Assembly (NCBI RefSeq): GCF_900156345.1 | Contig: NZ_FTPP01000004.1 | Location: 124,001 to 188,000 of the forward strand | DNA: 64,000 nt | Source: Pontibacter indicus | Lineage (GTDB): Bacteria > Bacteroidota > Bacteroidia > Cytophagales > Hymenobacteraceae | Direction of reading: 5' to 3' | Shown here: piece by piece, positions 45,649 through 54,641 of the stretch | Layout: each line of letters starts with the position of its first letter | How positions within the stretch are numbered: the first letter of the stretch is position 1 | Position numbers and translations under genes: made by a program | The notes under the pieces: generated by a model | Seen by the model: only the letters and a program-made list of their open reading frames with translations | Database searches by the model: none | What the model was told of the DNA's origin: nothing

Positions 45649-47460
45649 ATGAAAAAGAATAATATAAAAGCCCTTTTGCTGACCCTTGCCATAGGTGGCT
45701 CAATGACCCTCTCTTCCTGCGAAAGTTACCTGGATGTGGAAAACCCATCTACCATCTCACAGGAGGCGGCTTTCAGCACCGTCTCCAATGCCAACTCCGC
45801 GCTTATCGGTATCTACAACACGCTCATGGGGGATGATGGCTATGGGAGCCGTATCTCCACGCTGTATCCGAACGCAGCTGACGATTTCAGAGTAGGAGGG
45901 GCCTACAACCCGCTAGACCGCAGAGGAATCAGCGGGTTTGGCGTGCATCCCGATAACACAGAGCTGAACAAACCCTTTCTGCAACTCTACGCAGGTATAG
46001 AGCGGGCCAACATTGCCATCAAATACATCCCGCTATCAGCGGCCTATGTAAGCGGTACTGATGCTGAGCAGGCCCAGATGAAAAAGATGCTGGGCGAAGC
46101 CTTAACGCTCCGTGCCATTTTCTACCATGAGTTGATCAGAAACTGGGGTGACGTGCCTGCGCAGTTTGAGCCATCGGCAGACATCCCGGACCTTTATATC
46201 CCTAAAACAAACCAGGACGAAATTTACGACCGCTTGCTGGAAGACCTGAAACTGGCGACTGAATACGTGCCCTGGAGAACAGAATCCGGTGAGGTCAGCA
46301 CCCGCATCACCAAGGCTGCTGTAAAAGGGCTCAGAGCCAGGTTGGCCTTGTCGCGCGGTGGCTATGCTTTAAGAAGAGACAGCCGTGTAATGGAGCGCCG
46401 TGCTGACTATCAAAAGTATTATGAGATTGCCAGAGAGGAAACCAAAGGCATCATCGAAAGTGGCCAGCACGCCCTGAACCCGGTGTATGAAAACGTTTTC
46501 AGAACTCTGCATACTTCAGCGCGCATAGACCCAACGAACGAGTTGATTTTTGAAATAGGCGCCTACGGTGGCAACTCCAGGACTGACAGTAAGCTGGGTT
46601 ACAGCAATGGCATCAGGATAGACCGCACTTCCAAGTATGGCCAGGCCAACGGTCAGTTGGAAGCTTTGCCGACTTACTTCTATGAGTTTGACCCGGTTGG
46701 GGATGTGAGAAGAGATGTGACGCTGGCTTACTTCCAAATCAACAAGGACGACCAGAAAGAGGTGGTCACTGCCAACACCATGCGCGATGGCAAGTTCAGA
46801 AAATACTGGACCGGTATAGCCGGCACAAACCAGAACTTAGGTATAAACTGGCCGGTGCTACGCTACGCTGATGTGCTCCTGATGTTTGCTGAAGCAGAGA
46901 ATGAATTGAACGGTCCTACAGCGGAGGCAATCGCTGCTTTTGAAGCGGTAAGAAAAAGAGCCTTTGTTGGCAACGAGGGCAGAATAGGAGTTACCCCAGT
47001 GGATAAGAGCAGCTTCTTCGAGGCCATCGTTAAGGAGCGTTTGCTTGAGTTTGGTGGTGAAGGCATCCGCAAGTATGACCTGATTCGCTGGAACCTCCTT
47101 GCAAGGACAATCACCGAAACCAGAGCTAAGTTGACCCACATGATGAACCAGACGGGCGAATATGCCAATGTGCCACGCTATGTATACTACCAGCCAAGCG
47201 CATTAGTCAATGCTTCTGTTCCGCAAGAGATAGCAGATCTTAAACTGGCGGGAGGATCGGTTTCAGATGTGTTCTATACGCCGGGCCCTGGAAGTACAGG
47301 ACCTGAGGGGTATACCAGGGTGAACTGGGGTGCGGCCGTAAACGCAGCTCTTGTAAAGGATTTTGCAGTAGCCTTCCAGGAAAATAAATCGGAGCTGTTC
47401 CCAATCTACTCAGGTGTCCTGAACCAGAATTACAACCTGAAACAGGATTACGGTTACTAA
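45649..47460 (+). CDS. SusD/RagB-type outer-membrane glycan-binding lipoprotein
   Basis: This 603-residue lipoprotein has a lipobox LSSC with C24 and then SYLDVENPSTISQEAAFSTVSNANSALIGIYNTL, the usual SusD opening. The TPR-like helices and the late RYADVLLMFAEAENELNG and KERLLEFGGEGIRKYDLIRWNLL motifs are standard. It caps the SusC barrel and binds incoming glycan. It starts 18 bases after susC. Confidence 0.95.
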   Translation: MKKNNIKALLLTLAIGGSMTLSSCESYLDVENPSTISQEAAFSTVSNANSALIGIYNTLMGDDGYGSRISTLYPNAADDFRVGGAYNPLDRRGISGFGVHPDNTELNKPFLQLYAGIERANIAIKYIPLSAAYVSGTDAEQAQMKKMLGEALTLRAIFYHELIRNWGDVPAQFEPSADIPDLYIPKTNQDEIYDRLLEDLKLATEYVPWRTESGEVSTRITKAAVKGLRARLALSRGGYALRRDSRVMERRADYQKYYEIAREETKGIIESGQHALNPVYENVFRTLHTSARIDPTNELIFEIGAYGGNSRTDSKLGYSNGIRIDRTSKYGQANGQLEALPTYFYEFDPVGDVRRDVTLAYFQINKDDQKEVVTANTMRDGKFRKYWTGIAGTNQNLGINWPVLRYADVLLMFAEAENELNGPTAEAIAAFEAVRKRAFVGNEGRIGVTPVDKSSFFEAIVKERLLEFGGEGIRKYDLIRWNLLARTITETRAKLTHMMNQTGEYANVPRYVYYQPSALVNASVPQEIADLKLAGGSVSDVFYTPGPGSTGPEGYTRVNWGAAVNAALVKDFAVAFQENKSELFPIYSGVLNQNYNLKQDYGY

Positions 47461-47473
47461 TCATAGGCGAATC

Positions 47474-49144
47474 ATGAAAGTAAATTCACATAGCATGAAA
47501 AAAAATCTAACCAAGATAGCCAGTAGCTTTCTTCCTGTCGTTCTTCTCGGTGTTCTGGCGATTTCCTGCAAAGAGGAGACGGATCATGTGGAGCCCATGA
47601 GGATGTTTACACCAGCAGGAGCCATGAAGTCGACCAGCGGTGAAACGAAAGTAAAACTGACATGGAACCCATCTCTGTACACCACAGCTACCAGCGGCGT
47701 GACCTACACGGTAGAGGTCGCGGCTGATTCAATGTTTCAAACTCCTGTCATTGTTTCGGTACAGACGGATACGGCCGGAGTTGTATTCACTGAAGACCAA
47801 CTGGAGGTTAAGAAATTATACTATGCCCGCATCAAGGCAAACGCCCTTGATACCAGACCTGAGTCGAAATGGGTGACCAGTAACAGGTTCAGCATCAGGG
47901 GAGAGCAGATTTTTGCTCCTCTCGTCAACAAAGAGATCAGAGATAAGACGGTGGTGCTGCGCTGGAGACCAACAACTGGCTTAACTAAGATTGTGGTTAC
48001 ACCAGCCAATGGGGCACCTGTAGAATATGAGATTTCGGCTGAGGAGATTGAGGCCAGCGCTAAAACAATTACAGGCTTAGCAGCAACCACCTCTTACAAA
48101 GCAGACATCTTTGCAGGCACGAAGCATAAAGGGACAGTTTCGTTCACTACAAAAGAGCCAAGTGTGTTTACAGAAACGGTGGCGACGGCCGCTGAGCTTG
48201 AGGCAGCCATTGCAAGAGCTGCATCTGGTGATGTGATTGGTCTGGAACCGGGTACTTACGATCACTCAGCGAATAACCTCGTGATCAGCGAAAAGCACCT
48301 GACGCTACAGTCTGTTTCCGGAGATCCGGCCAATACAACGGTGCTCTTCAAGGAAATCACGCTGAAAGGAAACGGCGCAGGTGTAAAACTTTCCGGAATC
48401 GGTTTCGATGGAACGGCAGCTAGTGCAGCTTATTTCTTAAACCTGGCTGGGCTTGGTTCAGATGGAGAGGCTGCAAACTTCACCTCGATCTTAGTTGAAA
48501 ACTGTACCGTAAATTTCACTGCAAACTGCTTTATGCGTGCTAACCGTGGCTCTTCAAACGGTACACATAAAATTGAGAGCATAGTCGTAAAAAATACGGT
48601 AGGCTCTAATAACGGAACAGGATCCTATCACTATTTCCACCTTGACAAGCTGGAGTTCAAAAAGCTGGAAATCGAGAATTCAACTTTCTACAACTCTGGA
48701 AGAGCATTTATCGGATGGGCTACTAACATGACTGCTCCCGCAAAGCCTGTTATCTCAATCAATCAGACAACCATCAATAATTTTGGCTTCTCTGGTAGAA
48801 ATAACATTCTATTGGATGCAAACGCAAACGCTGTAGAGTTTACAATGCAGAACAGCATTGTGGCTAACACGCCAAAAGAGGGTACAGTAGGCACCAGCTT
48901 ACTGCGTGCTTCTACAGACGGCTCCTCCATTCTTGTAGTTAAGAATAACAACTTCTTTAAGCTACTGGATGGTGCTACTCCAGCGGTAGAACTTACCTTC
49001 CCAAGCTATGTGCAATTGTCGTCTAACACAACCATAGATCTGGGATGGACAGGTAGCACGACCAACTTTAACCTGCCATCAGGCTCGGAAGTGAGAACGG
49101 GCAGCACCACAAGCGGTGCGCTTGGAGACCCAAGATGGTGGTAA
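47474..49144 (+). CDS. Surface lipoprotein with beta-helix domain, in the SusE/F position
   Basis: The 556-residue protein has a lipoprotein signal (LGVLAISC; C32 from the first ATG, or start at the second ATG, 47495, for C25). Residues of about 40-230 look like fibronectin-type III or SusE-like beta domains (VKLTWNPSLYTTATSGVTYTVEVA, KTITGLAATTSYKADIFAGTKHKG). The rest is a right-handed beta-helix-like region (DVIGLEPGTYDHSANNLVISEKHLTLQSVSG and repeated NSTFYNSG-type turns), as in DUF4957/DUF5123 proteins. It probably binds pectin at the surface; a lyase activity is possible, but no catalytic residues were recognised. Confidence 0.8.
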   Translation: MKVNSHSMKKNLTKIASSFLPVVLLGVLAISCKEETDHVEPMRMFTPAGAMKSTSGETKVKLTWNPSLYTTATSGVTYTVEVAADSMFQTPVIVSVQTDTAGVVFTEDQLEVKKLYYARIKANALDTRPESKWVTSNRFSIRGEQIFAPLVNKEIRDKTVVLRWRPTTGLTKIVVTPANGAPVEYEISAEEIEASAKTITGLAATTSYKADIFAGTKHKGTVSFTTKEPSVFTETVATAAELEAAIARAASGDVIGLEPGTYDHSANNLVISEKHLTLQSVSGDPANTTVLFKEITLKGNGAGVKLSGIGFDGTAASAAYFLNLAGLGSDGEAANFTSILVENCTVNFTANCFMRANRGSSNGTHKIESIVVKNTVGSNNGTGSYHYFHLDKLEFKKLEIENSTFYNSGRAFIGWATNMTAPAKPVISINQTTINNFGFSGRNNILLDANANAVEFTMQNSIVANTPKEGTVGTSLLRASTDGSSILVVKNNNFFKLLDGATPAVELTFPSYVQLSSNTTIDLGWTGSTTNFNLPSGSEVRTGSTTSGALGDPRWW

Positions 49145-49208
49145 CATTTTCCATAGGTGTGGCCCCGGAAGCCGCACCTATGCTATTGCATTTTAAACTG
49201 GTCAATAC

Positions 49209-50687
49209 ATGATATTCAAACGCCTGTTGCTGCTTTCCATCTCGGTTATGGTTGTTTCGTTCGCAAGCTGCAAGGACAGAAACGGAGAAGCAGTTCCGGA
49301 AAAAGAGACGCCTGTTGCTGAGGGGCCAACGCCTGTCAGTGAGACAGCGCTTGCTTTCCCCGGGGCAGAGGGCTTTGGAAAGGATGCAACCGGCGGCCGC
49401 GGTGGTAAGGTCATCAAAGTGACCAACCTAAACGACTCCGGTGCAGGTAGTCTGCGGACTGCTATCTCGACGGCTGGTGCGAGGATCATCGTGTTTGAAG
49501 TGTCCGGTACGATCGCCTTGAACTCCAGGCTGACCATCAGCAACGGCGATCTGACCATAGCCGGTCAGACAGCTCCGGGCGACGGTATTACCATTCGAAA
49601 CTACCCGGTGGTCGTGAATGCAGACAATGTGATCATTCGCTTTATGCGTTTCCGGATGGGAGACGCGGCCGGGCAGGAGGCCGATGCGCTGGAAGGACGT
49701 TTTCGCAAGAACATCATCATCGACCACTGCTCTATGAGCTGGTCGACCGACGAGTGCGTTTCCTTCTATGCCAACGAGAACTTCACGCTGCAGTGGTGCA
49801 TTATTTCGGAGAGCCTGCTCAACTCTGCCCATGCAAAAGGAGCCCATGGCTATGGCGGTATCTGGGGCGGTAAAAACGCTTCGTTCCACCATAACCTGCT
49901 AGCCCACCACGACAGCCGCAACCCGCGCTTTGGCGAGGAGGCCGGAAAAGCATTCGCCCTCACCAACCTGGTGGACATGCGCAACAACGTGACCTTTAAC
50001 TGGGGAAACAACAGCGCCTATGGCGGGGAGGCGATGAACATCAACATCGTGAACAACTACTACAAACCAGGGCCTGGCACGACCAAAAAAGAACGCATTT
50101 TCTCGATTGATAAAAATAAGATAGCCGGCACAGAAGTATTCGACATCTGGGGCAAGTACTACATCAACGGCAACGTGGTGGAGGGAAGTAGCCGCGCCAC
50201 AAGCGACAACTGGACCTACGGGGTGTATAACCAGTTTCATGGCAGCTACGGCACCGTGTCTGCCGCTGACAAAGCCGCCATGCGCCTGGAGTCTCCACAC
50301 CCGATCAACAACAATGTGACCACGCATACGGCTGAAGTCGCTTACGAAAGGGTGTTGGCCTATGCCGGCGCCTCACTGGTGCGTGATGCCGTGGATGTGC
50401 GGGTAGTGGACAACGTGCGCACTAACTCATTTACCGCGCCGGGCTCCAATGGCAGCACAAACGGCATCATCGATTCGCAGGAGGATGTGGGCGGCTGGCC
50501 TGAGCTGAAATCGAAGGCGGCTGCAAAAGACACAGACGGCGACGGTATACCTGACGAATGGGAAATAGCCCATAAGCTGGACCCGGGCAAACCGCAGGAT
50601 AAAAGAAATCTAAGCACAGCTTACGACGATATCGAAGTGTACATCAACAGCCTGGTGCATGATATCATAAAAGAGCAAGTGAAATAA
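49209..50687 (+). CDS. Pectate lyase, polysaccharide lyase family 1 (lipoprotein)
   Basis: The 492-residue protein has a lipobox SFASC (C21). The PL1 beta-helix starts at ALAFPGAEGFGKDATGGRGG and goes on through VTNLNDSGAGSLRTAI, IIIDHCSMSWSTDECVSFY (calcium and substrate region), YGGIWGGKNASFHHNLLAHHDSRNPRF and VDMRNNVTFNWG. Near the end DTDGDGIPDEWE is a calcium-loop segment also seen in its paralog at 52038. It cleaves de-esterified homogalacturonan by beta-elimination at the cell surface or in the periplasm. Confidence 0.9.
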   Translation: MIFKRLLLLSISVMVVSFASCKDRNGEAVPEKETPVAEGPTPVSETALAFPGAEGFGKDATGGRGGKVIKVTNLNDSGAGSLRTAISTAGARIIVFEVSGTIALNSRLTISNGDLTIAGQTAPGDGITIRNYPVVVNADNVIIRFMRFRMGDAAGQEADALEGRFRKNIIIDHCSMSWSTDECVSFYANENFTLQWCIISESLLNSAHAKGAHGYGGIWGGKNASFHHNLLAHHDSRNPRFGEEAGKAFALTNLVDMRNNVTFNWGNNSAYGGEAMNINIVNNYYKPGPGTTKKERIFSIDKNKIAGTEVFDIWGKYYINGNVVEGSSRATSDNWTYGVYNQFHGSYGTVSAADKAAMRLESPHPINNNVTTHTAEVAYERVLAYAGASLVRDAVDVRVVDNVRTNSFTAPGSNGSTNGIIDSQEDVGGWPELKSKAAAKDTDGDGIPDEWEIAHKLDPGKPQDKRNLSTAYDDIEVYINSLVHDIIKEQVK

Positions 50688-50689
50688 AG

Positions 50690-51982
50690 ATGATGACAGA
50701 GAAGATGAAATACAGAATGAAGGTGTGGAAAAAAGGAGTGTGCGTGCTGGCAGCAGCAATGCTCAGCATCAACCTTTCGGCGCAGGATCTGCGCAAGGAG
50801 TATCCGAAGTCTTTTACCGTGAAAGTGACGAACCCCCTCGGCCAGGAGCGTGAAAGTGCCCCGGTATACCTTAGCGCTCAGGAATTGCAGAAAAAGTACC
50901 CCAAATTCAACTCCAAAGCTTTTGTGGTGCTGGATGGAAAGACTGAAGTGCCAAGCCAGTACAACCAGAAAGACGGTGACAAGCCGGGCGTATACCTGGT
51001 GCTCGACAAAATGGCACCTAAAGCGACCCGTACCCTGACGGTGCACTACAAAGAAAACGGAGAAGCCAGCCGCAACTACACCAAGCGTACGCAGGCCGAG
51101 CTATCCCACAAAGTAGGGGGTGAGTTCAAAGATCGCAAGTACATTGGCGGCACGTTCCAGAATGTGGACTCGCTACGCGTGCCGGACGAGGTGACCGACC
51201 ACTCGTACTACATCCGCTACGAAGGTCCGGGTTGGGAGTCGGATAAGGTCGGCTATCGTTTTTACCTTGATTGGCGCAATGGCACTGATGTGTTCGGCAA
51301 AACTACCCGCGACATGGTGCTGCAGCAGGCAGGGCAGGATGGTTACGACTCTTATCACAATCTGCAGGACTGGGGTATGGATGTGCTGAAAGTGGGCAAG
51401 TCACTGGGGGTGGGTACGCTGGCGCACTTCCACGACGGCGCTGCCAACCGCATGGCCGAAACCGATAGCATGATCAGCGTGATCACTGAGAACGGACCGG
51501 TTTACTCGTCCATCCGGACAAACTACTACGGCTGGAAGATCGCCGGCATGAACCTCAGCATCAACTCCAACATCAACATACACGCCGGTACGCGACTGAC
51601 GCACCACCAGGTAGGTATAGCGGGGGGTGAACCACAGAACCTGGCCACGGGCCTGATCAAAGACAAGCGAGCCAAGCTGCATACCAAAAAAGGCGGCAAC
51701 GGCGAGTGGGGCTATATCGCCACTTACGGCAAGCAGAGTCTGAATGGCGAAGGCGACAACCTGGGTATAGCGGTGCTCTTCCGTCCACAGGATTTTATGG
51801 AGTTCACCACGGATGAACACAGCCACGTGGTGAAGCTGAAGCCAAGCGGCCAGAAGCTGGAATACTACTACTTGGCAGCCTGGGAGCTGGAGCCGGAAGG
51901 TATAAAAGACGAAGCTACTTTCCTGCAGTACCTGGACAAAACAGCCCGTGAGTTGGCAAACCCGGTGCAGGTAAAGTTTTAA
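50690..51982 (+). CDS. DUF4861 family secreted protein
   Basis: The 430-residue protein follows the first lyase by two bases. A signal peptide ends near LSINLSAQ; several early ATG codons leave the start uncertain. The body (SHKVGGEFKDRKYIGGTFQNVDSLRVPDEVTDHSYYIRYEGPGWESDKVGYRFYLDWRN, then YHNLQDWGMDVLKVGKSLGVGTLAHF) fits DUF4861, a family often found in Bacteroidota pectin and rhamnogalacturonan loci beside GH88/GH105. No catalytic mechanism can be read. Its position between two PL1 genes implies a role in homogalacturonan breakdown or binding. Confidence 0.75.
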   Translation: MMTEKMKYRMKVWKKGVCVLAAAMLSINLSAQDLRKEYPKSFTVKVTNPLGQERESAPVYLSAQELQKKYPKFNSKAFVVLDGKTEVPSQYNQKDGDKPGVYLVLDKMAPKATRTLTVHYKENGEASRNYTKRTQAELSHKVGGEFKDRKYIGGTFQNVDSLRVPDEVTDHSYYIRYEGPGWESDKVGYRFYLDWRNGTDVFGKTTRDMVLQQAGQDGYDSYHNLQDWGMDVLKVGKSLGVGTLAHFHDGAANRMAETDSMISVITENGPVYSSIRTNYYGWKIAGMNLSINSNINIHAGTRLTHHQVGIAGGEPQNLATGLIKDKRAKLHTKKGGNGEWGYIATYGKQSLNGEGDNLGIAVLFRPQDFMEFTTDEHSHVVKLKPSGQKLEYYYLAAWELEPEGIKDEATFLQYLDKTARELANPVQVKF

Positions 51983-52037
51983 ATAAAGAAGCACAAGGTA
52001 TAGCCCTGGAAAGTGCGCCTATACCTGTCGCATAAAA

Positions 52038-53480
52038 TTGAATAGCATGACAAGCCGAAAAGACCTGAAGAAATTGATATCAAATAGCGTGGCGCTATTG
52101 GTAGTATGCCTGGCCGGGTGCGCAACGCACCCGACAGGTGTACCTGTCGGGTCTGCTGGGGAGACTGCGACAACAGTAGTTGAACAGGAAGCACCGGCTG
52201 ATGCCAAAGCTATTGCCTTTCCGGGGGCAGAGGGCTTCGGCAAGCATACAACCGGCGGGCGCGGAGGAGAGGTCGTGTACGTGACTAACCTCGAAGACAG
52301 TGGGGAAGGTAGTTTGCGCAAGGCCATCCAGAAAAAAGGACCGCGCATTATTGTATTCGCCGTGTCAGGTACCATTGTGCTGAAAGAGCCGCTGGACATC
52401 AACAACGGGGATGTGACCATAGCGGGACAGTCAGCGCCTGGCGACGGCATCTGCATCAGCAACTACCCGGTGAGCATCAAAGCTGATAATGTGATCGTGC
52501 GCTACCTGCGTTTCCGTTTGGGCGACGTGTCCCAGCAGCAGGAAGATGCTTTGAGTGGCAACAGGGGCCGCAGCAACATCATGATCGACCACTGCTCCAT
52601 GAGCTGGGCCACCGACGAGTGCGCTTCTTTTTACCGAAACAAGAACTTTACACTGCAGTGGAGCATCATCTCCGAAAGCCTGAACGAGTCGGTGCATGCC
52701 AAGGGCGACCACGGCTACGGCGGCATATGGGGTGGGGAAGGCGCCAGCTTTCACCATAACCTGATCGCTAACCACAGCAGTCGCATGCCCCGTTTTTCCG
52801 GCTCCAAGTCTACGCCGAACAGCCCGGATGAGCTGGTGGATTTTCGAAACAACGTCATCTTCAACTGGGTGCACAACAGTTCATACGGTGGGGAGAGAGG
52901 CCGCTATAATATGGTGAACAACTACTATAAAGCCGGCCCTGCCACCATTTCATCAAAGAGAGACCGCATTGTGAACCCATCGCAGCCTTACGGCCAATTT
53001 TATGTGACCGGCAATTATGTGGACGGATTTCCGGTTATCACCCAGGATAACTGGGCTGGCGGTGTGCAGGCTGACCATGTAGATTCTGTGAAAACAGCTA
53101 ATCCTTTTGAGGTAGCAGCCATCAGAGAACAGACTGCTGCTCAGGCTTACGAACTGGTGCTGGCCCATGCAGGTGCCAGTTACAAGAGAGACGCCGTGGA
53201 TGCCCGTGTGGTAGCAGACGTGCGCACCGGCAAGCCAACCAGCGGCAAAAACAAGAACGGCATCATCGACTCGCAACAGGATGTGGGCGGCTGGCCAGAG
53301 CTAAAGTCAGCACCGGCGGCGGAAGACCAAGACCAGGACGGCATGCCGGATGCCTGGGAACTGCAGCATAATCTGGACCCGGCAAACCGTGCGGATGCGG
53401 CCGGCTATACCTTAGACAAGCAGTACACCAATGTGGAGGTATACCTGAACAGCTTAGTAAAACCAACAAACGAACTATAA
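52038..53480 (+). CDS. Pectate lyase, polysaccharide lyase family 1, second copy (lipoprotein)
   Basis: This 480-residue paralog of the 49209 gene has a lipobox CLAGC (C28 from the first ATG; M4 is an alternative start) and the same order of motifs: FPGAEGFGKHTTGGRGGEVV, NLEDSGEGSLRKAI, MIDHCSMSWATDECASFY, HGYGGIWGGEGASFHHNLIANHSSRMPRF, DFRNNVIFNWVHNSSYGG, and DQDQDGMPDAWELQ. Its last base is the first base of the pectinesterase start (TAATG), so translation is coupled. A tandem pair of divergent lyases may split work on different methylation patterns. Confidence 0.9.
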   Translation: MNSMTSRKDLKKLISNSVALLVVCLAGCATHPTGVPVGSAGETATTVVEQEAPADAKAIAFPGAEGFGKHTTGGRGGEVVYVTNLEDSGEGSLRKAIQKKGPRIIVFAVSGTIVLKEPLDINNGDVTIAGQSAPGDGICISNYPVSIKADNVIVRYLRFRLGDVSQQQEDALSGNRGRSNIMIDHCSMSWATDECASFYRNKNFTLQWSIISESLNESVHAKGDHGYGGIWGGEGASFHHNLIANHSSRMPRFSGSKSTPNSPDELVDFRNNVIFNWVHNSSYGGERGRYNMVNNYYKAGPATISSKRDRIVNPSQPYGQFYVTGNYVDGFPVITQDNWAGGVQADHVDSVKTANPFEVAAIREQTAAQAYELVLAHAGASYKRDAVDARVVADVRTGKPTSGKNKNGIIDSQQDVGGWPELKSAPAAEDQDQDGMPDAWELQHNLDPANRADAAGYTLDKQYTNVEVYLNSLVKPTNEL

Positions 53481-54421
53481 TGCGATACCTCCTGACCATA
53501 TGGTTTATGCTGAGTTTTTCGGCCTTGCAAGCACAGCACAAAAAGCTGGTGGTGGCGCAGGACGGAAGCGGCGACTATAGCAGTGTGCAGGAGGCAATCG
53601 ATGCTATACCTGCCTTCCCGCTTTGGGGCGTGGAAGTGTTCGTGAAAAACGGTACTTACCGGGAAAAGGTGGTGATCCCTTCCTGGAAAACCGACATCCG
53701 GCTGATCGGCGAGGACAAGCACAAGACGATCATCTCCTGGGACGATTACTCCGGCAAAGGTGACATCAACACCTTTACCTCCTACACCGTGCTGGTGCAG
53801 GGCAATGGCTTCAGAGCCGAGAACATTACCTTTGAGAACACTGCCGGACCGGTCGGTCAAGCCGTGGCGCTGCACGTGGAGGCCGACCGGGCGGTGTTTC
53901 AAAACTGCCGCATCATCGGCGACCAGGACACGCTCTATGTGGGCGTCAGTGGTAGCCGGCAGTACTTCGTGGATTGTTACATCGAAGGAACCACCGACTT
54001 TATTTTCGGCCCGGCCACATCGGTGTTTGAGCGCTGCATCATCCAATGCAAGAAGAACTCATACATCACAGCAGCTTCTACACCCGAAGGGCAGCCTTTT
54101 GGATTTGTGTTTCTGAACTGCACCGTAACAGCATCCGACGAAAAGCTACAGGTATACCTGGGCAGACCCTGGCGCCCTTACGCCCAAACGGTCTTTTTGA
54201 ACACACAACTCGGCAAGCACATTCGTCCGGAAGGCTGGCACAACTGGAACAAACCGGAGGCGGAGCAGACGGCTTTTTACGCCGAATACCAGTCGACTGG
54301 GCCGGGCGCTATACCTGCGCAGCGGGTGAAATGGTCGAGGCAGTTGACGGCGAAGGAGGCCAAAAGGTATAGCCCGGCTTCTGTGCTGGCTGGAGCAGAT
54401 AACTGGAACCCCATAAAATAA
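53480..54421 (+). CDS. Pectinesterase, carbohydrate esterase family 8
   Basis: At 313 residues this is a CE8 beta-helix enzyme with a signal peptide to about residue 19 (LQAQ). Family motifs: VVAQDGSGDYSSVQEAIDAIP at the start, ENITFENTAGPVGQAVAL, the catalytic aspartates in IIGDQDTLYVG and YIEGTTDFIFGPA, and VYLGRPWRPYAQTVF with the conserved Arg-Trp. It removes methyl esters from homogalacturonan, making substrate for the pectate lyases encoded before it. It overlaps the lyase gene by one base and ends the first pectin operon. Confidence 0.94.
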   Translation: MRYLLTIWFMLSFSALQAQHKKLVVAQDGSGDYSSVQEAIDAIPAFPLWGVEVFVKNGTYREKVVIPSWKTDIRLIGEDKHKTIISWDDYSGKGDINTFTSYTVLVQGNGFRAENITFENTAGPVGQAVALHVEADRAVFQNCRIIGDQDTLYVGVSGSRQYFVDCYIEGTTDFIFGPATSVFERCIIQCKKNSYITAASTPEGQPFGFVFLNCTVTASDEKLQVYLGRPWRPYAQTVFLNTQLGKHIRPEGWHNWNKPEAEQTAFYAEYQSTGPGAIPAQRVKWSRQLTAKEAKRYSPASVLAGADNWNPIK

Positions 54422-54641
54422 AATATTATAAATGCCTATGCGAGAAGAAGAGAGATAACCCGGCACCTTTTCCCAGAGCTGCCTGTGTACGCTGGACGGC
54501 GCACTTACCCTGGAGCTTTAGCTTACGACCTACGTGATTGAGGAAGAAGTTGGCAGTACCGACACCTTCTGAGTAATGATTGAATGAGTTGACAGAACAG
54601 ATAAACACTATTCATTTATAGAACCATATAATCACATTCCT

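Noticed and set aside
54426..54608. 60-codon minus-strand frame in the gap before the second susC
   Set aside because: The translation matches nothing I recognise, and the frame has no ribosome-binding or promoter signal. It is likely chance.
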